Below are positions 8,008 to 15,705 of a stretch of DNA of 17,202 nucleotides, one piece after another. This DNA is from a bacterium (lineage in GTDB: Bacteria; Pseudomonadota; Alphaproteobacteria; Rhizobiales; Xanthobacteraceae): positions 1-17,202 of the forward strand of contig JAQSDT010000700.1 of the NCBI GenBank assembly GCA_029946075.1, given 5' to 3'. Made by a program: the position numbers and the translations under genes. A model generated the notes under the pieces. That model was not told the origin of the DNA. It made no database searches and saw nothing but the letters and a program-made list of their open reading frames with translations. Positions within the stretch are counted from its first letter, which is position 1. Every line of letters begins with the position of its first letter.

Positions 8008-8979
8008 ATGTCCGACGCCGTGGTCCCTCATCCCGCCGAACCGAAGACGCCGCGCCCGCGCGCCGGCACCAGCTGGCTGACCCGCGCGCTCGACAGCGAC
8101 ATCTTCTATTCGTTCCGCCGCTCGCGAATGACGATGGTGGCCGGTGCCGTCACGGCCCTGTTTTTCCTGCTGGCGATCTTCGCCTCGCAGCTGTCGGTGC
8201 AGAATCCGTTCGACCCGGCGCAGCTGCAATTGATGAACTCGCGGATCTCCCCGCTGTGGACCGCCGACGGCCAGAGCCCGTTCCTGCTCGGCACCGACGA
8301 ACAGGGCCGCGACGTGTTCTCGGCGATCCTTTACGGCCTGCGGGTGTCGCTGGTCGTCGGCATTCTCGGCGTCATCTTCGCCGGTGCGCTCGGCATCACG
8401 CTCGGCCTGATCGCGGGCTATGTCGGCGGCGCGGTCGACGGGCTGATCATGCGCATCGCCGACGTGCAGCTCACTTTCCCGGCGATCCTGATCGCGCTGC
8501 TGGTCAACGGCGTCGCCAAATCCGTGTTCGGAAACCGGCTCGATGCCATGAGTACGCTGACGGTGCTGGTGATCGCGATCGGCCTCAGTTTTTGGGTGCA
8601 ATATGCCCGCACGGTGCGCGGCTCGGTCATGGTCGAGAAGAGCAAGGACTATGTTGCAGCGGCCCAGTTGATCGGCCTGCCCGCGCCGAAGATCATTTTC
8701 CGGCACGTGCTGCCGAACACGATGGGGCCGATCCTGGTGATCGCGACCATCAACCTGGCGCTCGCCATCATCACCGAGGCGACGCTGTCGTTCCTCGGCG
8801 CCGGGATGCCCGACACCATGCCGTCGCTGGGCACGCTGATCCGGATCGGCAACAACTATTTGTTCGCCGGCGAATGGTGGATCGTCGCCTTCCCCGGCAT
8901 CGCACTGGCCGGACTGATCCTTTCCATCAATTTGCTGGGCGACTGGCTGCGCGACGCGCTGAACCCGAAACTCCGATGA
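8008..8979 (+). CDS. ABC importer 1 permease, DppC/OppC type
   Basis: A 323 aa permease partner of the preceding gene. It has the long cytoplasmic N-terminus of DppC-type subunits, followed by a first span at about 42-60. The conserved periplasmic motif LGTDEQGRDVFS is at 94-105. The EAA loop is at about 215-238 (YVAAAQLIGL, then HVLPNT). The C-terminal segment LGDWLRDALNPKLR is also typical. The start lies 12 bp after the DppB-type stop, with only a weak purine-rich ribosome binding site, so translation may be coupled. The stop overlaps the ATPase start as ATGA at 8976-8979. Confidence 0.93.
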   Translation: MSDAVVPHPAEPKTPRPRAGTSWLTRALDSDIFYSFRRSRMTMVAGAVTALFFLLAIFASQLSVQNPFDPAQLQLMNSRISPLWTADGQSPFLLGTDEQGRDVFSAILYGLRVSLVVGILGVIFAGALGITLGLIAGYVGGAVDGLIMRIADVQLTFPAILIALLVNGVAKSVFGNRLDAMSTLTVLVIAIGLSFWVQYARTVRGSVMVEKSKDYVAAAQLIGLPAPKIIFRHVLPNTMGPILVIATINLALAIITEATLSFLGAGMPDTMPSLGTLIRIGNNYLFAGEWWIVAFPGIALAGLILSINLLGDWLRDALNPKLR

Positions 8980-9959
8980 CCGTCCCTGTCCTCTCCGTCC
9001 GCAACCTCGAGGTGGAATTCCTCACCCGCCGCGACACGCTGCGCGCCATCAACGGCGTCTCGTTCGATATCGCCAAGGGCGAGGTGCTCGGCGTGGTCGG
9101 CGAATCCGGTGCCGGCAAATCCGTCACCGGCCTTGCCGTGATCGGCCTGATCGACCCGCCCGGCCGCATCTCCGGCGGCGAAATCTATCTGTCGGGGACG
9201 CGGATCGATCATCTGCCGCCGGAGGAAATCCGCCGTATCCGGGGCAAACGCATCGGCATGATCTTCCAGGATCCGCTGACCAGCCTCAACCCGCTCTATC
9301 GCATCGGCGATCAGATCGTCGAGACGATCCGTACCCACATGAACCTGTCGGAGACCGCGGCGCGCAAGCGCGCCATCGACCTGCTCGCCGAGGTCGGCAT
9401 CCCCGCGCCCGAGAAGCGCATCGACGCCTATCCGCACGAATTCTCCGGCGGCATGCGCCAGCGCGTCGTCATTGCGCTCGCGATCTGCGCCGAACCGGAA
9501 CTGATCATCGCCGACGAGCCGACCACCGCGCTCGACGTTTCCGTGCAGGCGCAGATCATCGCGCTGATCAAGCGCCTCGGGCGCGACCATGGCACCGCCG
9601 TCATGCTCGTCACCCACGACATGGGCGTGATCGCCGAGACCTCGGATCGCGTGGCGGTGATGTATTCGGGACGGATCGCCGAAATCGGCCCGGTGCAGGA
9701 TGTCGTGCAAAACCCGTTGCACCCCTACGCCAGGGGATTGATGGGCGCGATCCCGACACTGGCCGGCGAAGACAAGCGTCTCGTGCAAATTCCAGGCTCG
9801 ATGCCGCGGCTGTCGGCGATCCCGCCGGGCTGTTCGTTCAACCCGCGCTGCGCGTCCGCGTTCGACCGTTGCCGCATCGAACGACCGGAGCCCATCAAAC
9901 AGGGCTCGCACGCCGTCGCCTGCCATCTCTACGATACCGCGAAGGAAACCGCGGCATGA
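8976..9959 (+). CDS. ABC importer 1 ATPase, DppD/OppD type
   Basis: A 327 aa nucleotide-binding subunit. It has Walker A GESGAGKS at 42-49, the Q-loop glutamine Q98 (IFQDPLTSLNP), the signature FSGGMRQR from 156, Walker B with D180 and E181 (ADEPTTALD), and the switch histidine H214 (VTHD). The C-terminal oligopeptide-transporter extension carries four cysteines (C286, C292, C299, C316; C-x5-C-x6-C-x16-C), the pattern linked to a [4Fe-4S] cluster in some Dpp/Opp ATPases. The frame is open far upstream through the permease gene, but homology begins at this ATG, which overlaps the permease stop. The gene ends in another ATGA overlap with its partner. Confidence 0.95.
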   Translation: MTVPVLSVRNLEVEFLTRRDTLRAINGVSFDIAKGEVLGVVGESGAGKSVTGLAVIGLIDPPGRISGGEIYLSGTRIDHLPPEEIRRIRGKRIGMIFQDPLTSLNPLYRIGDQIVETIRTHMNLSETAARKRAIDLLAEVGIPAPEKRIDAYPHEFSGGMRQRVVIALAICAEPELIIADEPTTALDVSVQAQIIALIKRLGRDHGTAVMLVTHDMGVIAETSDRVAVMYSGRIAEIGPVQDVVQNPLHPYARGLMGAIPTLAGEDKRLVQIPGSMPRLSAIPPGCSFNPRCASAFDRCRIERPEPIKQGSHAVACHLYDTAKETAA

Positions 9960-10957
9960 GCGCGTCGTCCTTTGTCGATGTGAAAAACCTGCGCCGCGTC
10001 TTCGACGTCTCCAAGCCGTGGCTCAACCGGGTGCTGGAAGGCGGCCACCTCGAATTCCTCAAGGCGGTCGATGGCGTGACCTTCGACATCAGGAAGGGCG
10101 AGACCTTTGCGCTGGTCGGCGAATCCGGTTCGGGAAAGACGACCGTGGCGCGGATGGTGGTGGGATTGCTGCCGCCGAGTTCCGGCGAGGTCGTGATCGA
10201 CGGCGTGTCGATGACCAATGCCAAACAGGCCCAGGCGCGGCAGAAGCTGCGCCGCCGCATCCAGATGATCTTTCAGGATCCCTATGCCAGCCTCAATCCG
10301 CGCTTCCGGGTCGATGCCATCGTCTCCGAGCCGATCCGCGCCTTCGACCTGATCCAGGGCGAGCGCGACATCGCCGCACGTGTCGGCGAACTCCTGACCC
10401 TCGTCGGATTGCATCCCGACGACGGCCTGAAATATCCGCATGAATTCTCCGGCGGCCAGCGCCAGCGTATCGCCATCGCCCGCGCGCTGGCGTCCGACGC
10501 CGAATTCATCGTCTGCGACGAGCCGACCTCGGCGCTCGACGTCTCGGTGCAGGCGCAGATCCTCAATCTGATGCGCGACCTGCAGGACAAGTTCGGCCTG
10601 ACGTATCTGCTGATCAGCCACAACCTCGCCGTCGTCCGCCACATGGCGACCCGGATCGGCGTGATGTATCTCGGGCGCATCGTTGAAATCGCCGAGGGCC
10701 GCGAACTGTTCGCCAACCCGCGGATGCCCTACACCAAGATGCTCCTTGGAGCGGTTCCCGATCTTGCGATGTCCGGCCGCCAGCGCATCCCGGTAAAGGG
10801 CGAAATCCCCAATCCGATCGATCCGCCGCCCGGCTGCGCCTTCAACCCGCGCTGTCCGCTGGCCTTCGACCTCTGCCGCCGAGAGGCGCCCGCGCTGATC
10901 GACGGCGTCGCCTGCCACGCCGTCAACAATCCGGCCGAGGCAGCTTCCGCGGTATGA
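9956..10957 (+). CDS. ABC importer 1 ATPase, DppF/OppF type
   Basis: A 333 aa partner ATPase. It has Walker A GESGSGKT at 55-62, Q107 in the IFQDPYASLNP Q-loop, signature FSGGQRQR from 164, Walker B with D188 and E189 (CDEPTSALD), and switch H222 (SHN). The IFQDPYASLNP and SGGQRQR forms are typical of the DppF class; the D class reads DPLTSLNP and SGGMRQR. The C-terminal cysteines are C294, C300, C307 and C320 (x5, x6, x12). The ATG overlaps the previous stop (ATGA), so translation is coupled. It completes the five-gene importer; 104 bp then separate it from the GGT-fold gene. Confidence 0.95.
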   Translation: MSASSFVDVKNLRRVFDVSKPWLNRVLEGGHLEFLKAVDGVTFDIRKGETFALVGESGSGKTTVARMVVGLLPPSSGEVVIDGVSMTNAKQAQARQKLRRRIQMIFQDPYASLNPRFRVDAIVSEPIRAFDLIQGERDIAARVGELLTLVGLHPDDGLKYPHEFSGGQRQRIAIARALASDAEFIVCDEPTSALDVSVQAQILNLMRDLQDKFGLTYLLISHNLAVVRHMATRIGVMYLGRIVEIAEGRELFANPRMPYTKMLLGAVPDLAMSGRQRIPVKGEIPNPIDPPPGCAFNPRCPLAFDLCRREAPALIDGVACHAVNNPAEAASAV

Positions 10958-11018
10958 TCACGGGGATGGGAGCAATTCGTGGCATCCCAGTGGTTGGCAT
11001 CCACTCCCGCCTGTGATC
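10956..11018 (+). other. Imperfect long stem-loop with direct repeats between the two operon halves
   Basis: GATCAC (10956-10961) pairs with GTGATC (11013-11018), and inside this GGGAG (10968-10972) pairs with CTCCC (11004-11008). A competing hairpin can form between GGGATG (10963-10968) and CATCCC (10983-10988). An 8 bp direct repeat TGGCATCC occurs at 10980-10987 and 10995-11002. No T-run follows, so it is not a standard terminator. It could be an RNA processing site or a protein-binding site; no function is established. Confidence 0.35.
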
Positions 11019-11061
11019 AAGTGCGGCCCACATCAAAATACCAGCACCGCATCGGAAACCC

Positions 11062-12867
11062 ATGGGCAACATCAATCCCGATCCGTTCACCACCAGGCCG
11101 GAAATCGAGGGCACGTTCGGCGTCGTCACCTCGACGCACTGGATCGCCACTGCGGTCGGCATGGGTATCCTGGAAAAGGGCGGCAACGCCTTCGACGCCG
11201 GCGTCGCCACCGCCTTCACGCTGCAGGTGGTGGAGCCGCACCTGAACGGCCCCGGCGGCGACGTTCCCATCATCGTGCACGACGTCAATCGCGCGCGGAC
11301 CGAAGTGATCTGCGGCCAGGGGCCCGCGCCCGCCAGGGCGACGATTGCGCATTACAAGAGCGAAGGCCTCGAAATGGTGCCCGGCACCGGGCTGCTCGCC
11401 GCCTGCGTTCCCGGCACTTTCGAATCCTGGATGCTCTTGCTGCGCGACTACGGCACGATGCGGCTGCGCGACGTGCTGGAGCCGGCGATCGCCTATGCCC
11501 GCGACGGCTATCCGCTGGTCGAACGCGCTTCAGCCACCATTCAGGTCGTCGAAAAGCTGTTCCGCAAGCACTGGAAGACATCGGCCGCGGTTTACCTGCC
11601 GAACGACCAGGTGCCCGTGCCGGGCACGCTGTTCACCAACAAGCAGTTGTCGGAAACCTACGCCCGCATCCTCAAGGAGGCCGAGAGCGCCGGCGGCGAC
11701 CGCGTCGCGCAGATCGAGGCGGCGCGAAAATCCTGGTCGCACGGTTTCGTGGCCGAGGCGATCGACAAGTTCTGCCGCACGCAGGACGTCATGGACGTCA
11801 GCGGCTCGCCGCATCGCGGCGTGCTTTCGGCCGACGACATGGCGCGCTGGCAGCCGACCGTCGAGGCGCCGCTGACCTATGATTACGGGCACTACACCGT
11901 CTGCAAGCCCGGCGTCTGGAGCCAGGGACCGGTGATGCTGCAGCAACTCGCGCTGCTGAAGGGTTTTGAACTCGACGGGCTCGACCCCGCCGGACCCGAA
12001 TTCATCCACCTGCAGATCGAGGCCGCCAAGCTCGCCTTTGCCGACCGTGAAAAGTTCTACGGCGATCCCAAATTCACCGATATCCCGATCACGACCTTGC
12101 TGTCGGATACCTACAATGACGAGCGCCGCAAGCTGATTTCGCGCGACAAGGCCTCGCTGGAATTCCTTCCCGGCTCCGTCGAAGGTTTCGGCTCGATCGT
12201 CAAAATGCGCCGCGCCGAAGGCCATCGCGAGGCCGTCGGCGCCATGGGCGCGGGCGAGCCGACCGTCGGCCGCTTCGGCGAGGTGCGCGGCGACACCGTG
12301 CATTTCGACATCATCGACCAGGCCGGCAACATGATCTCGGCGACGCCGTCCGGCGGCTGGCTGCAATCCTCGCCGGTCATTCCCGAACTCGGCTTCTGCC
12401 TCGGCAGCCGCGCCCAGATGTTCTGGCTGGAAGAAAATCACCCGGCCGCACTCGCGCCCGGCAAGCGTCCGCGCACCACGCTGTCGCCGACGATGGCGCT
12501 GCGCGACGGTGAGCCCTACATGGCCTGGGGTTCGCCCGGCGGCGACCAGCAGGACCAGTGGACCACGCAATTCTTCCTGCGCCACGTCCATGCCAAGCTG
12601 AATCTGCAGGAGGCGATCGACGCGCCGGCATGGCACTCCGAGCATTTCCCGATCTCGTTCTGGCCGCGCACCGCGCGCCCCGGCGTGCTCGTGGTCGAGA
12701 ACCGCGTGCCGAAGGCGACCGTCGATACGCTGACAAGCCGCGGACACATCGTCGAGGTCGGCCCCGACTGGTCGGAAGGTCGCCTCACCGCGGCCTCGAA
12801 AGTGGGCCGGCGCCGCCGCGCCGCTGCCAATCCAAGGGGCATGCAGGGCTACGCGGCCGGACGCTAG
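11062..12867 (+). CDS. Gamma-glutamyltransferase-fold Ntn hydrolase with altered substrate site
   Basis: A 601 aa member of the GGT family, near the usual 550-600 aa. GGTs are made as proenzymes that cut themselves before a catalytic Thr. Here that Thr is T412 (GDTVHFDIID), matching the family TTHYSVVD start of the small subunit, and the oxyanion glycines G493-G494 (GSPGG) are kept. From my memory of E. coli GGT, the residues that hold the gamma-glutamyl group appear replaced: R114 by Q86, N411 by G432, Q430 by R450 and D433 by M453. No signal peptide is seen, unlike secreted GGTs, so it should be cytoplasmic. No other in-frame start exists between 11062 and the preceding stop, and the ribosome binding site is weak. 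Its position between two importers and next to DUF1028 suggests cleavage of an imported amide. It may resemble non-GGT family members such as oxamate amidohydrolase or acylases. Confidence 0.88.
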   Translation: MGNINPDPFTTRPEIEGTFGVVTSTHWIATAVGMGILEKGGNAFDAGVATAFTLQVVEPHLNGPGGDVPIIVHDVNRARTEVICGQGPAPARATIAHYKSEGLEMVPGTGLLAACVPGTFESWMLLLRDYGTMRLRDVLEPAIAYARDGYPLVERASATIQVVEKLFRKHWKTSAAVYLPNDQVPVPGTLFTNKQLSETYARILKEAESAGGDRVAQIEAARKSWSHGFVAEAIDKFCRTQDVMDVSGSPHRGVLSADDMARWQPTVEAPLTYDYGHYTVCKPGVWSQGPVMLQQLALLKGFELDGLDPAGPEFIHLQIEAAKLAFADREKFYGDPKFTDIPITTLLSDTYNDERRKLISRDKASLEFLPGSVEGFGSIVKMRRAEGHREAVGAMGAGEPTVGRFGEVRGDTVHFDIIDQAGNMISATPSGGWLQSSPVIPELGFCLGSRAQMFWLEENHPAALAPGKRPRTTLSPTMALRDGEPYMAWGSPGGDQQDQWTTQFFLRHVHAKLNLQEAIDAPAWHSEHFPISFWPRTARPGVLVVENRVPKATVDTLTSRGHIVEVGPDWSEGRLTAASKVGRRRRAAANPRGMQGYAAGR

Positions 12868-12879
12868 AGGGAAACCGAG

Positions 12880-13590
12880 ATGACCTGGTCGATCATCGTC
12901 CGCGATATCAAAACCGGTCAGATCGGTATCGCGGTTGCGACCAGGTTCTTCGCCGTCGGCGCGCGGGTGCCGCATATCGCGCCCGGTCTCGGCGGCATCG
13001 CGACCCAGGCGCTGGTCAATCCCTATTACGGCATCGACGGCGTCAAGCTGCTGCGCGAAGGCAAATCGCCGCGCGAAGTGATCGACCTGATGATCGCCAC
13101 CGATGCCGGCCGCGAGAGCCGGCAATTGCATGTCATGGACATCAAGGGCCGCATCGCCGCGCATACCGGGCGCGACTGCATCGACTGGTGCGGCAGCATC
13201 CAGGGCGACGGTTTTTCGCTCGCCGGCAACATGCTGGCAGGCGAGGCCGTGCTGGCCGACACGGCGCGCGCCTATGCCGACAACGCCGCTCTTCCCTTTG
13301 CCGAGCGGCTGATCGCGGCGATGAAAGCCGGCGAAGCTGCGGGCGGCGACAAGCGCGGCAAGCAATCGGCGGCACTGGTGATCCAGGGTACGGAGGAATG
13401 GTCCGACCTCGATTTGCGCGTCGACGACCACACCGATCCCTTGGCCGAGCTCGAACGGCTGGAACAGGTCAGCCGCGAGCGCTGGGTGCATTTCCGCCCG
13501 TTCCTGCCGACCCGCAGCAACCCGGCCGGAATCACCGACCGCAAGGTCATCGACGCCACCATCGAAGCAGCGCTGGCGCGGAAAGCATGA
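12880..13590 (+). CDS. DUF1028 family protein (Ntn-hydrolase-like)
   Basis: A 236 aa member of DUF1028, a family of unknown activity assigned to the Ntn-hydrolase superfamily. It starts MTWSIIVRD, so Thr2 would become the N-terminal residue after Met removal and could serve as nucleophile; this is inference. Family-typical segments are IGIAVATRFFAVGA (15-28), ATQALVNPYYG (41-51), DWCGSIQGDGFSLAGNMLAG (102-121), GGDKRGKQSAAL (155-166) and VDDHTDPLAEL (181-191). No signal peptide is present. AGAGGG lies about 8 nt before the ATG, 12 bp after the GGT-fold stop. Its stop overlaps the next ATPase start as ATGA. The tight coupling with a GGT-fold enzyme and an importer suggests hydrolysis of the same or a related imported amide. 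Confidence 0.88.
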   Translation: MTWSIIVRDIKTGQIGIAVATRFFAVGARVPHIAPGLGGIATQALVNPYYGIDGVKLLREGKSPREVIDLMIATDAGRESRQLHVMDIKGRIAAHTGRDCIDWCGSIQGDGFSLAGNMLAGEAVLADTARAYADNAALPFAERLIAAMKAGEAAGGDKRGKQSAALVIQGTEEWSDLDLRVDDHTDPLAELERLEQVSRERWVHFRPFLPTRSNPAGITDRKVIDATIEAALARKA

Positions 13591-14576
13591 CGGCCGGCCC
13601 GCTGATCGAAATCGAAAAGCTGCGCGTGGTGTTCCACGGCGATGACGGCCGCACCACGCACGCCGTCGATAGCGTCGATCTCAGCGTCGCCAACGGCGCC
13701 ACGCTCGGCCTCGTCGGCGAATCCGGTTGCGGCAAGAGCGTGACCTCGCTCGCCATCATGGGCCTGCTGTCGAAACATTCCGCCGAGGTCTCCGGCTCGA
13801 TCCGCTTCGACGGTTTCGACCTGCTCGAGGTGCCCGACCAGACGCTGCGCGATCTCAGAGGCAATCGGCTCGCGATGATCTTCCAGGAGCCGATGACCTC
13901 GCTCAATCCGAGCTTCACCATCGGCGACCAGATCGTCGAGACGATCCTGCGTCACCGCGGCGGCACCCGGAAGCAGGCGCGCGAGCGCGCCATCGAGCTG
14001 CTGCGCCGCGTCCACATTTCCTCGCCCGACAAGCGGATCGACGAATATCCCCACAAGCTTTCCGGCGGCATGCGGCAGCGCGTGATGATCGCGATGGCGC
14101 TGGCCTGCGACCCGCGCCTGTTGATCGCGGACGAGCCGACCACCGCGCTCGACGTCACCGTGCAGGCGCAGATCCTCGACCTGATGCGCGAGCTGAAGGC
14201 CGCCAGCGGCGCCGCCATCATCCTGATCACGCATGACCTCGGCGTGGTCGCCGAAGTCTGCGACGAGGTCGCGGTGATGTATGCCGGCGAGATCGTCGAG
14301 CGCGCGCCGGTGGACGAGCTGTTCGCCAACCCGCAGCATCCCTACACGGTCGGCCTGCTCGGCTCGATTCCGCGGCTCGACCGCCGCACCTCGCATCTGG
14401 CGACGATCGAGGGCATGGTGCCGAACATGGCGAACCCGCCTTCCGGCTGCCGCTTCGCCGCGCGCTGCCCTTTTGCAATAGAGGCCTGCACCGCCGCGCC
14501 GCCGCCGCTCGCGCTTGTGAGTGCGGGCCACGCCTCGCGCTGCATCCGGGCACCGCTGGAGAGGCTGGTGTCATGA
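13587..14576 (+). CDS. ABC importer 2 ATPase, DppD/OppD type
   Basis: A 329 aa nucleotide-binding subunit of a second peptide-type importer. It has Walker A GESGCGKS at 44-51, Q100 (IFQEPMTSLNP), signature LSGGMRQR from 158, Walker B with D182 and E183 (ADEPTTALD), and switch H216 (THD). The C-terminal cysteines are C288, C294, C301 and C319 (x5, x6, x17). The frame is open upstream through the DUF1028 gene, but family similarity starts at the ATG that overlaps the DUF1028 stop. It is more diverged from the first importer's D subunit than a recent duplicate would be. It ends in an ATGA overlap with its partner ATPase. Confidence 0.94.
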   Translation: MTAGPLIEIEKLRVVFHGDDGRTTHAVDSVDLSVANGATLGLVGESGCGKSVTSLAIMGLLSKHSAEVSGSIRFDGFDLLEVPDQTLRDLRGNRLAMIFQEPMTSLNPSFTIGDQIVETILRHRGGTRKQARERAIELLRRVHISSPDKRIDEYPHKLSGGMRQRVMIAMALACDPRLLIADEPTTALDVTVQAQILDLMRELKAASGAAIILITHDLGVVAEVCDEVAVMYAGEIVERAPVDELFANPQHPYTVGLLGSIPRLDRRTSHLATIEGMVPNMANPPSGCRFAARCPFAIEACTAAPPPLALVSAGHASRCIRAPLERLVS

Positions 14577-15682
14577 CCGCGCTTCTCGACGTCGAAGGCC
14601 TCGCCAAACATTTCGTCGCCGCCCGTTCGGTGTTCGGGCGACCCAAGGCATACGTTAAGGCGGTAGACGGCGTGAGCTTCACCGTCGAGGCCGGCAAGAC
14701 GCTGGCGCTGGTCGGCGAATCCGGCTGCGGCAAATCCACCGTCAGCCGCCTCGTGTTGCGGCTGATCGAGCCGGATGCGGGGACGGTTCGCTTTGAGGGA
14801 CGCGACCTCGGCGCGCTCGACGACAAGCAATTGCGGGCGTTCCGCCGCGATGCCCAGATCATCTTTCAGGATCCCTATGCGTCGCTGAACCCGCGCATGA
14901 CCGTCAGCCAGATCCTGACCGAGCCGCTGGCGCTGCACGATCTGGTGCCGGCCTCCCGCCGCCGCGAGCGGGTCGGCGAATTGCTGCGGCTGGTCGGCCT
15001 CGAGCCGCGCTTTGCCCGGCGCTACCCGCATGAATTTTCCGGCGGCCAGCGCCAGCGCATCGCGATTGCCCGCGCGCTTGCCGTCGAGCCGAAGCTGATC
15101 ATCTGCGACGAGCCGGTTTCCGCGCTCGACGTCTCGATCCGCTCCCAAATCCTCAATTTGCTGCGCGACCTGCAGGACCGGCTCGGCCTCGCCTACATCT
15201 TCGTCTCCCACGATCTGGCCGTGGTGAAGCACATCGCCGACCGCGTCGCCGTGATGAATCTCGGCGTCATCGTCGAGATGGCGGATGCCGACGCGCTGTT
15301 CGCGGCACCACGCCATCCCTACAGCCGGGCGCTGCTCTCCGCGATTCCAGTGCCGAAGCCGCAGGCCAAACGCAGCCGCATCGTGCTGGAAGGCGAGATG
15401 CCGAGCGCGCTCAATCCGCCCTCCGGCTGCCGCTTCCACCCCCGCTGCCCCCATGTCATCGCGCGCTGCCGCACCGAAGTGCCGGCGCTGCTGGCCGATG
15501 GCTCGGGCCACGCCACCGCCTGCCATCGCACGGCTGAACTGCCGGCGGCCGGGAATATCGTGCCGGCAGACGGCGGCTTTTCGCCGGTGCTGGAGAAATT
15601 GGTCGCTGCTTTCAGCGGCGGCATGGAAGGTGCAGACCGTGCCGGGGTTGATCTGAACAGTGCCCGTCCGATCGCGGGCTAA
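14573..15682 (+). CDS. ABC importer 2 ATPase, DppF/OppF type, with C-terminal extension
   Basis: A 369 aa ATPase, partner of the preceding gene. It has Walker A GESGCGKS at 48-55, Q99 (IFQDPYASLNP), signature FSGGQRQR from 155, Walker B with D179 and E180, and switch H213 (SHD). After Walker B it reads DEPVSALDVSIRSQ, where the first importer's F subunit reads DEPTSALDVSVQAQ. The cysteines are C286, C292, C299 and C317 (x5, x6, x17). After the last Cys come about 50 extra residues (318-369) with no recognised domain, so the protein is longer than the usual 320-335 aa. The ATG overlaps the previous stop. The second binding-protein gene follows after 23 bp. Confidence 0.94.
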   Translation: MTALLDVEGLAKHFVAARSVFGRPKAYVKAVDGVSFTVEAGKTLALVGESGCGKSTVSRLVLRLIEPDAGTVRFEGRDLGALDDKQLRAFRRDAQIIFQDPYASLNPRMTVSQILTEPLALHDLVPASRRRERVGELLRLVGLEPRFARRYPHEFSGGQRQRIAIARALAVEPKLIICDEPVSALDVSIRSQILNLLRDLQDRLGLAYIFVSHDLAVVKHIADRVAVMNLGVIVEMADADALFAAPRHPYSRALLSAIPVPKPQAKRSRIVLEGEMPSALNPPSGCRFHPRCPHVIARCRTEVPALLADGSGHATACHRTAELPAAGNIVPADGGFSPVLEKLVAAFSGGMEGADRAGVDLNSARPIAG

Positions 15683-15705
15683 ATCGTAGAAAGAGGATGG
15701 CAGCG

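Noticed and set aside
7536..8975. Upstream open extension of the DppD-type ATPase frame through the permease genes
   Set aside because: ATPase similarity begins only at 8976. The upstream part is Arg/Pro-rich and overlaps two real permease genes in another frame. It is not a fusion.
11530..13491. 653-codon open frame on the minus strand opposite the GGT-fold and DUF1028 genes
   Set aside because: It crosses two real genes, has biased composition and shows no recognisable domain. It is a GC-driven shadow.
12558..13586. Upstream open extension of the second DppD-type ATPase frame through DUF1028
   Set aside because: The same reason applies: the ATPase fold begins at the ATG at 13587, and the upstream translation is a shadow of the GGT-fold and DUF1028 genes.
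15697..15705. ATG at 15697 as start of the second binding protein
   Set aside because: It overlaps the purine-rich ribosome binding site that serves the ATG at 15706 and adds only three residues before the signal peptide.
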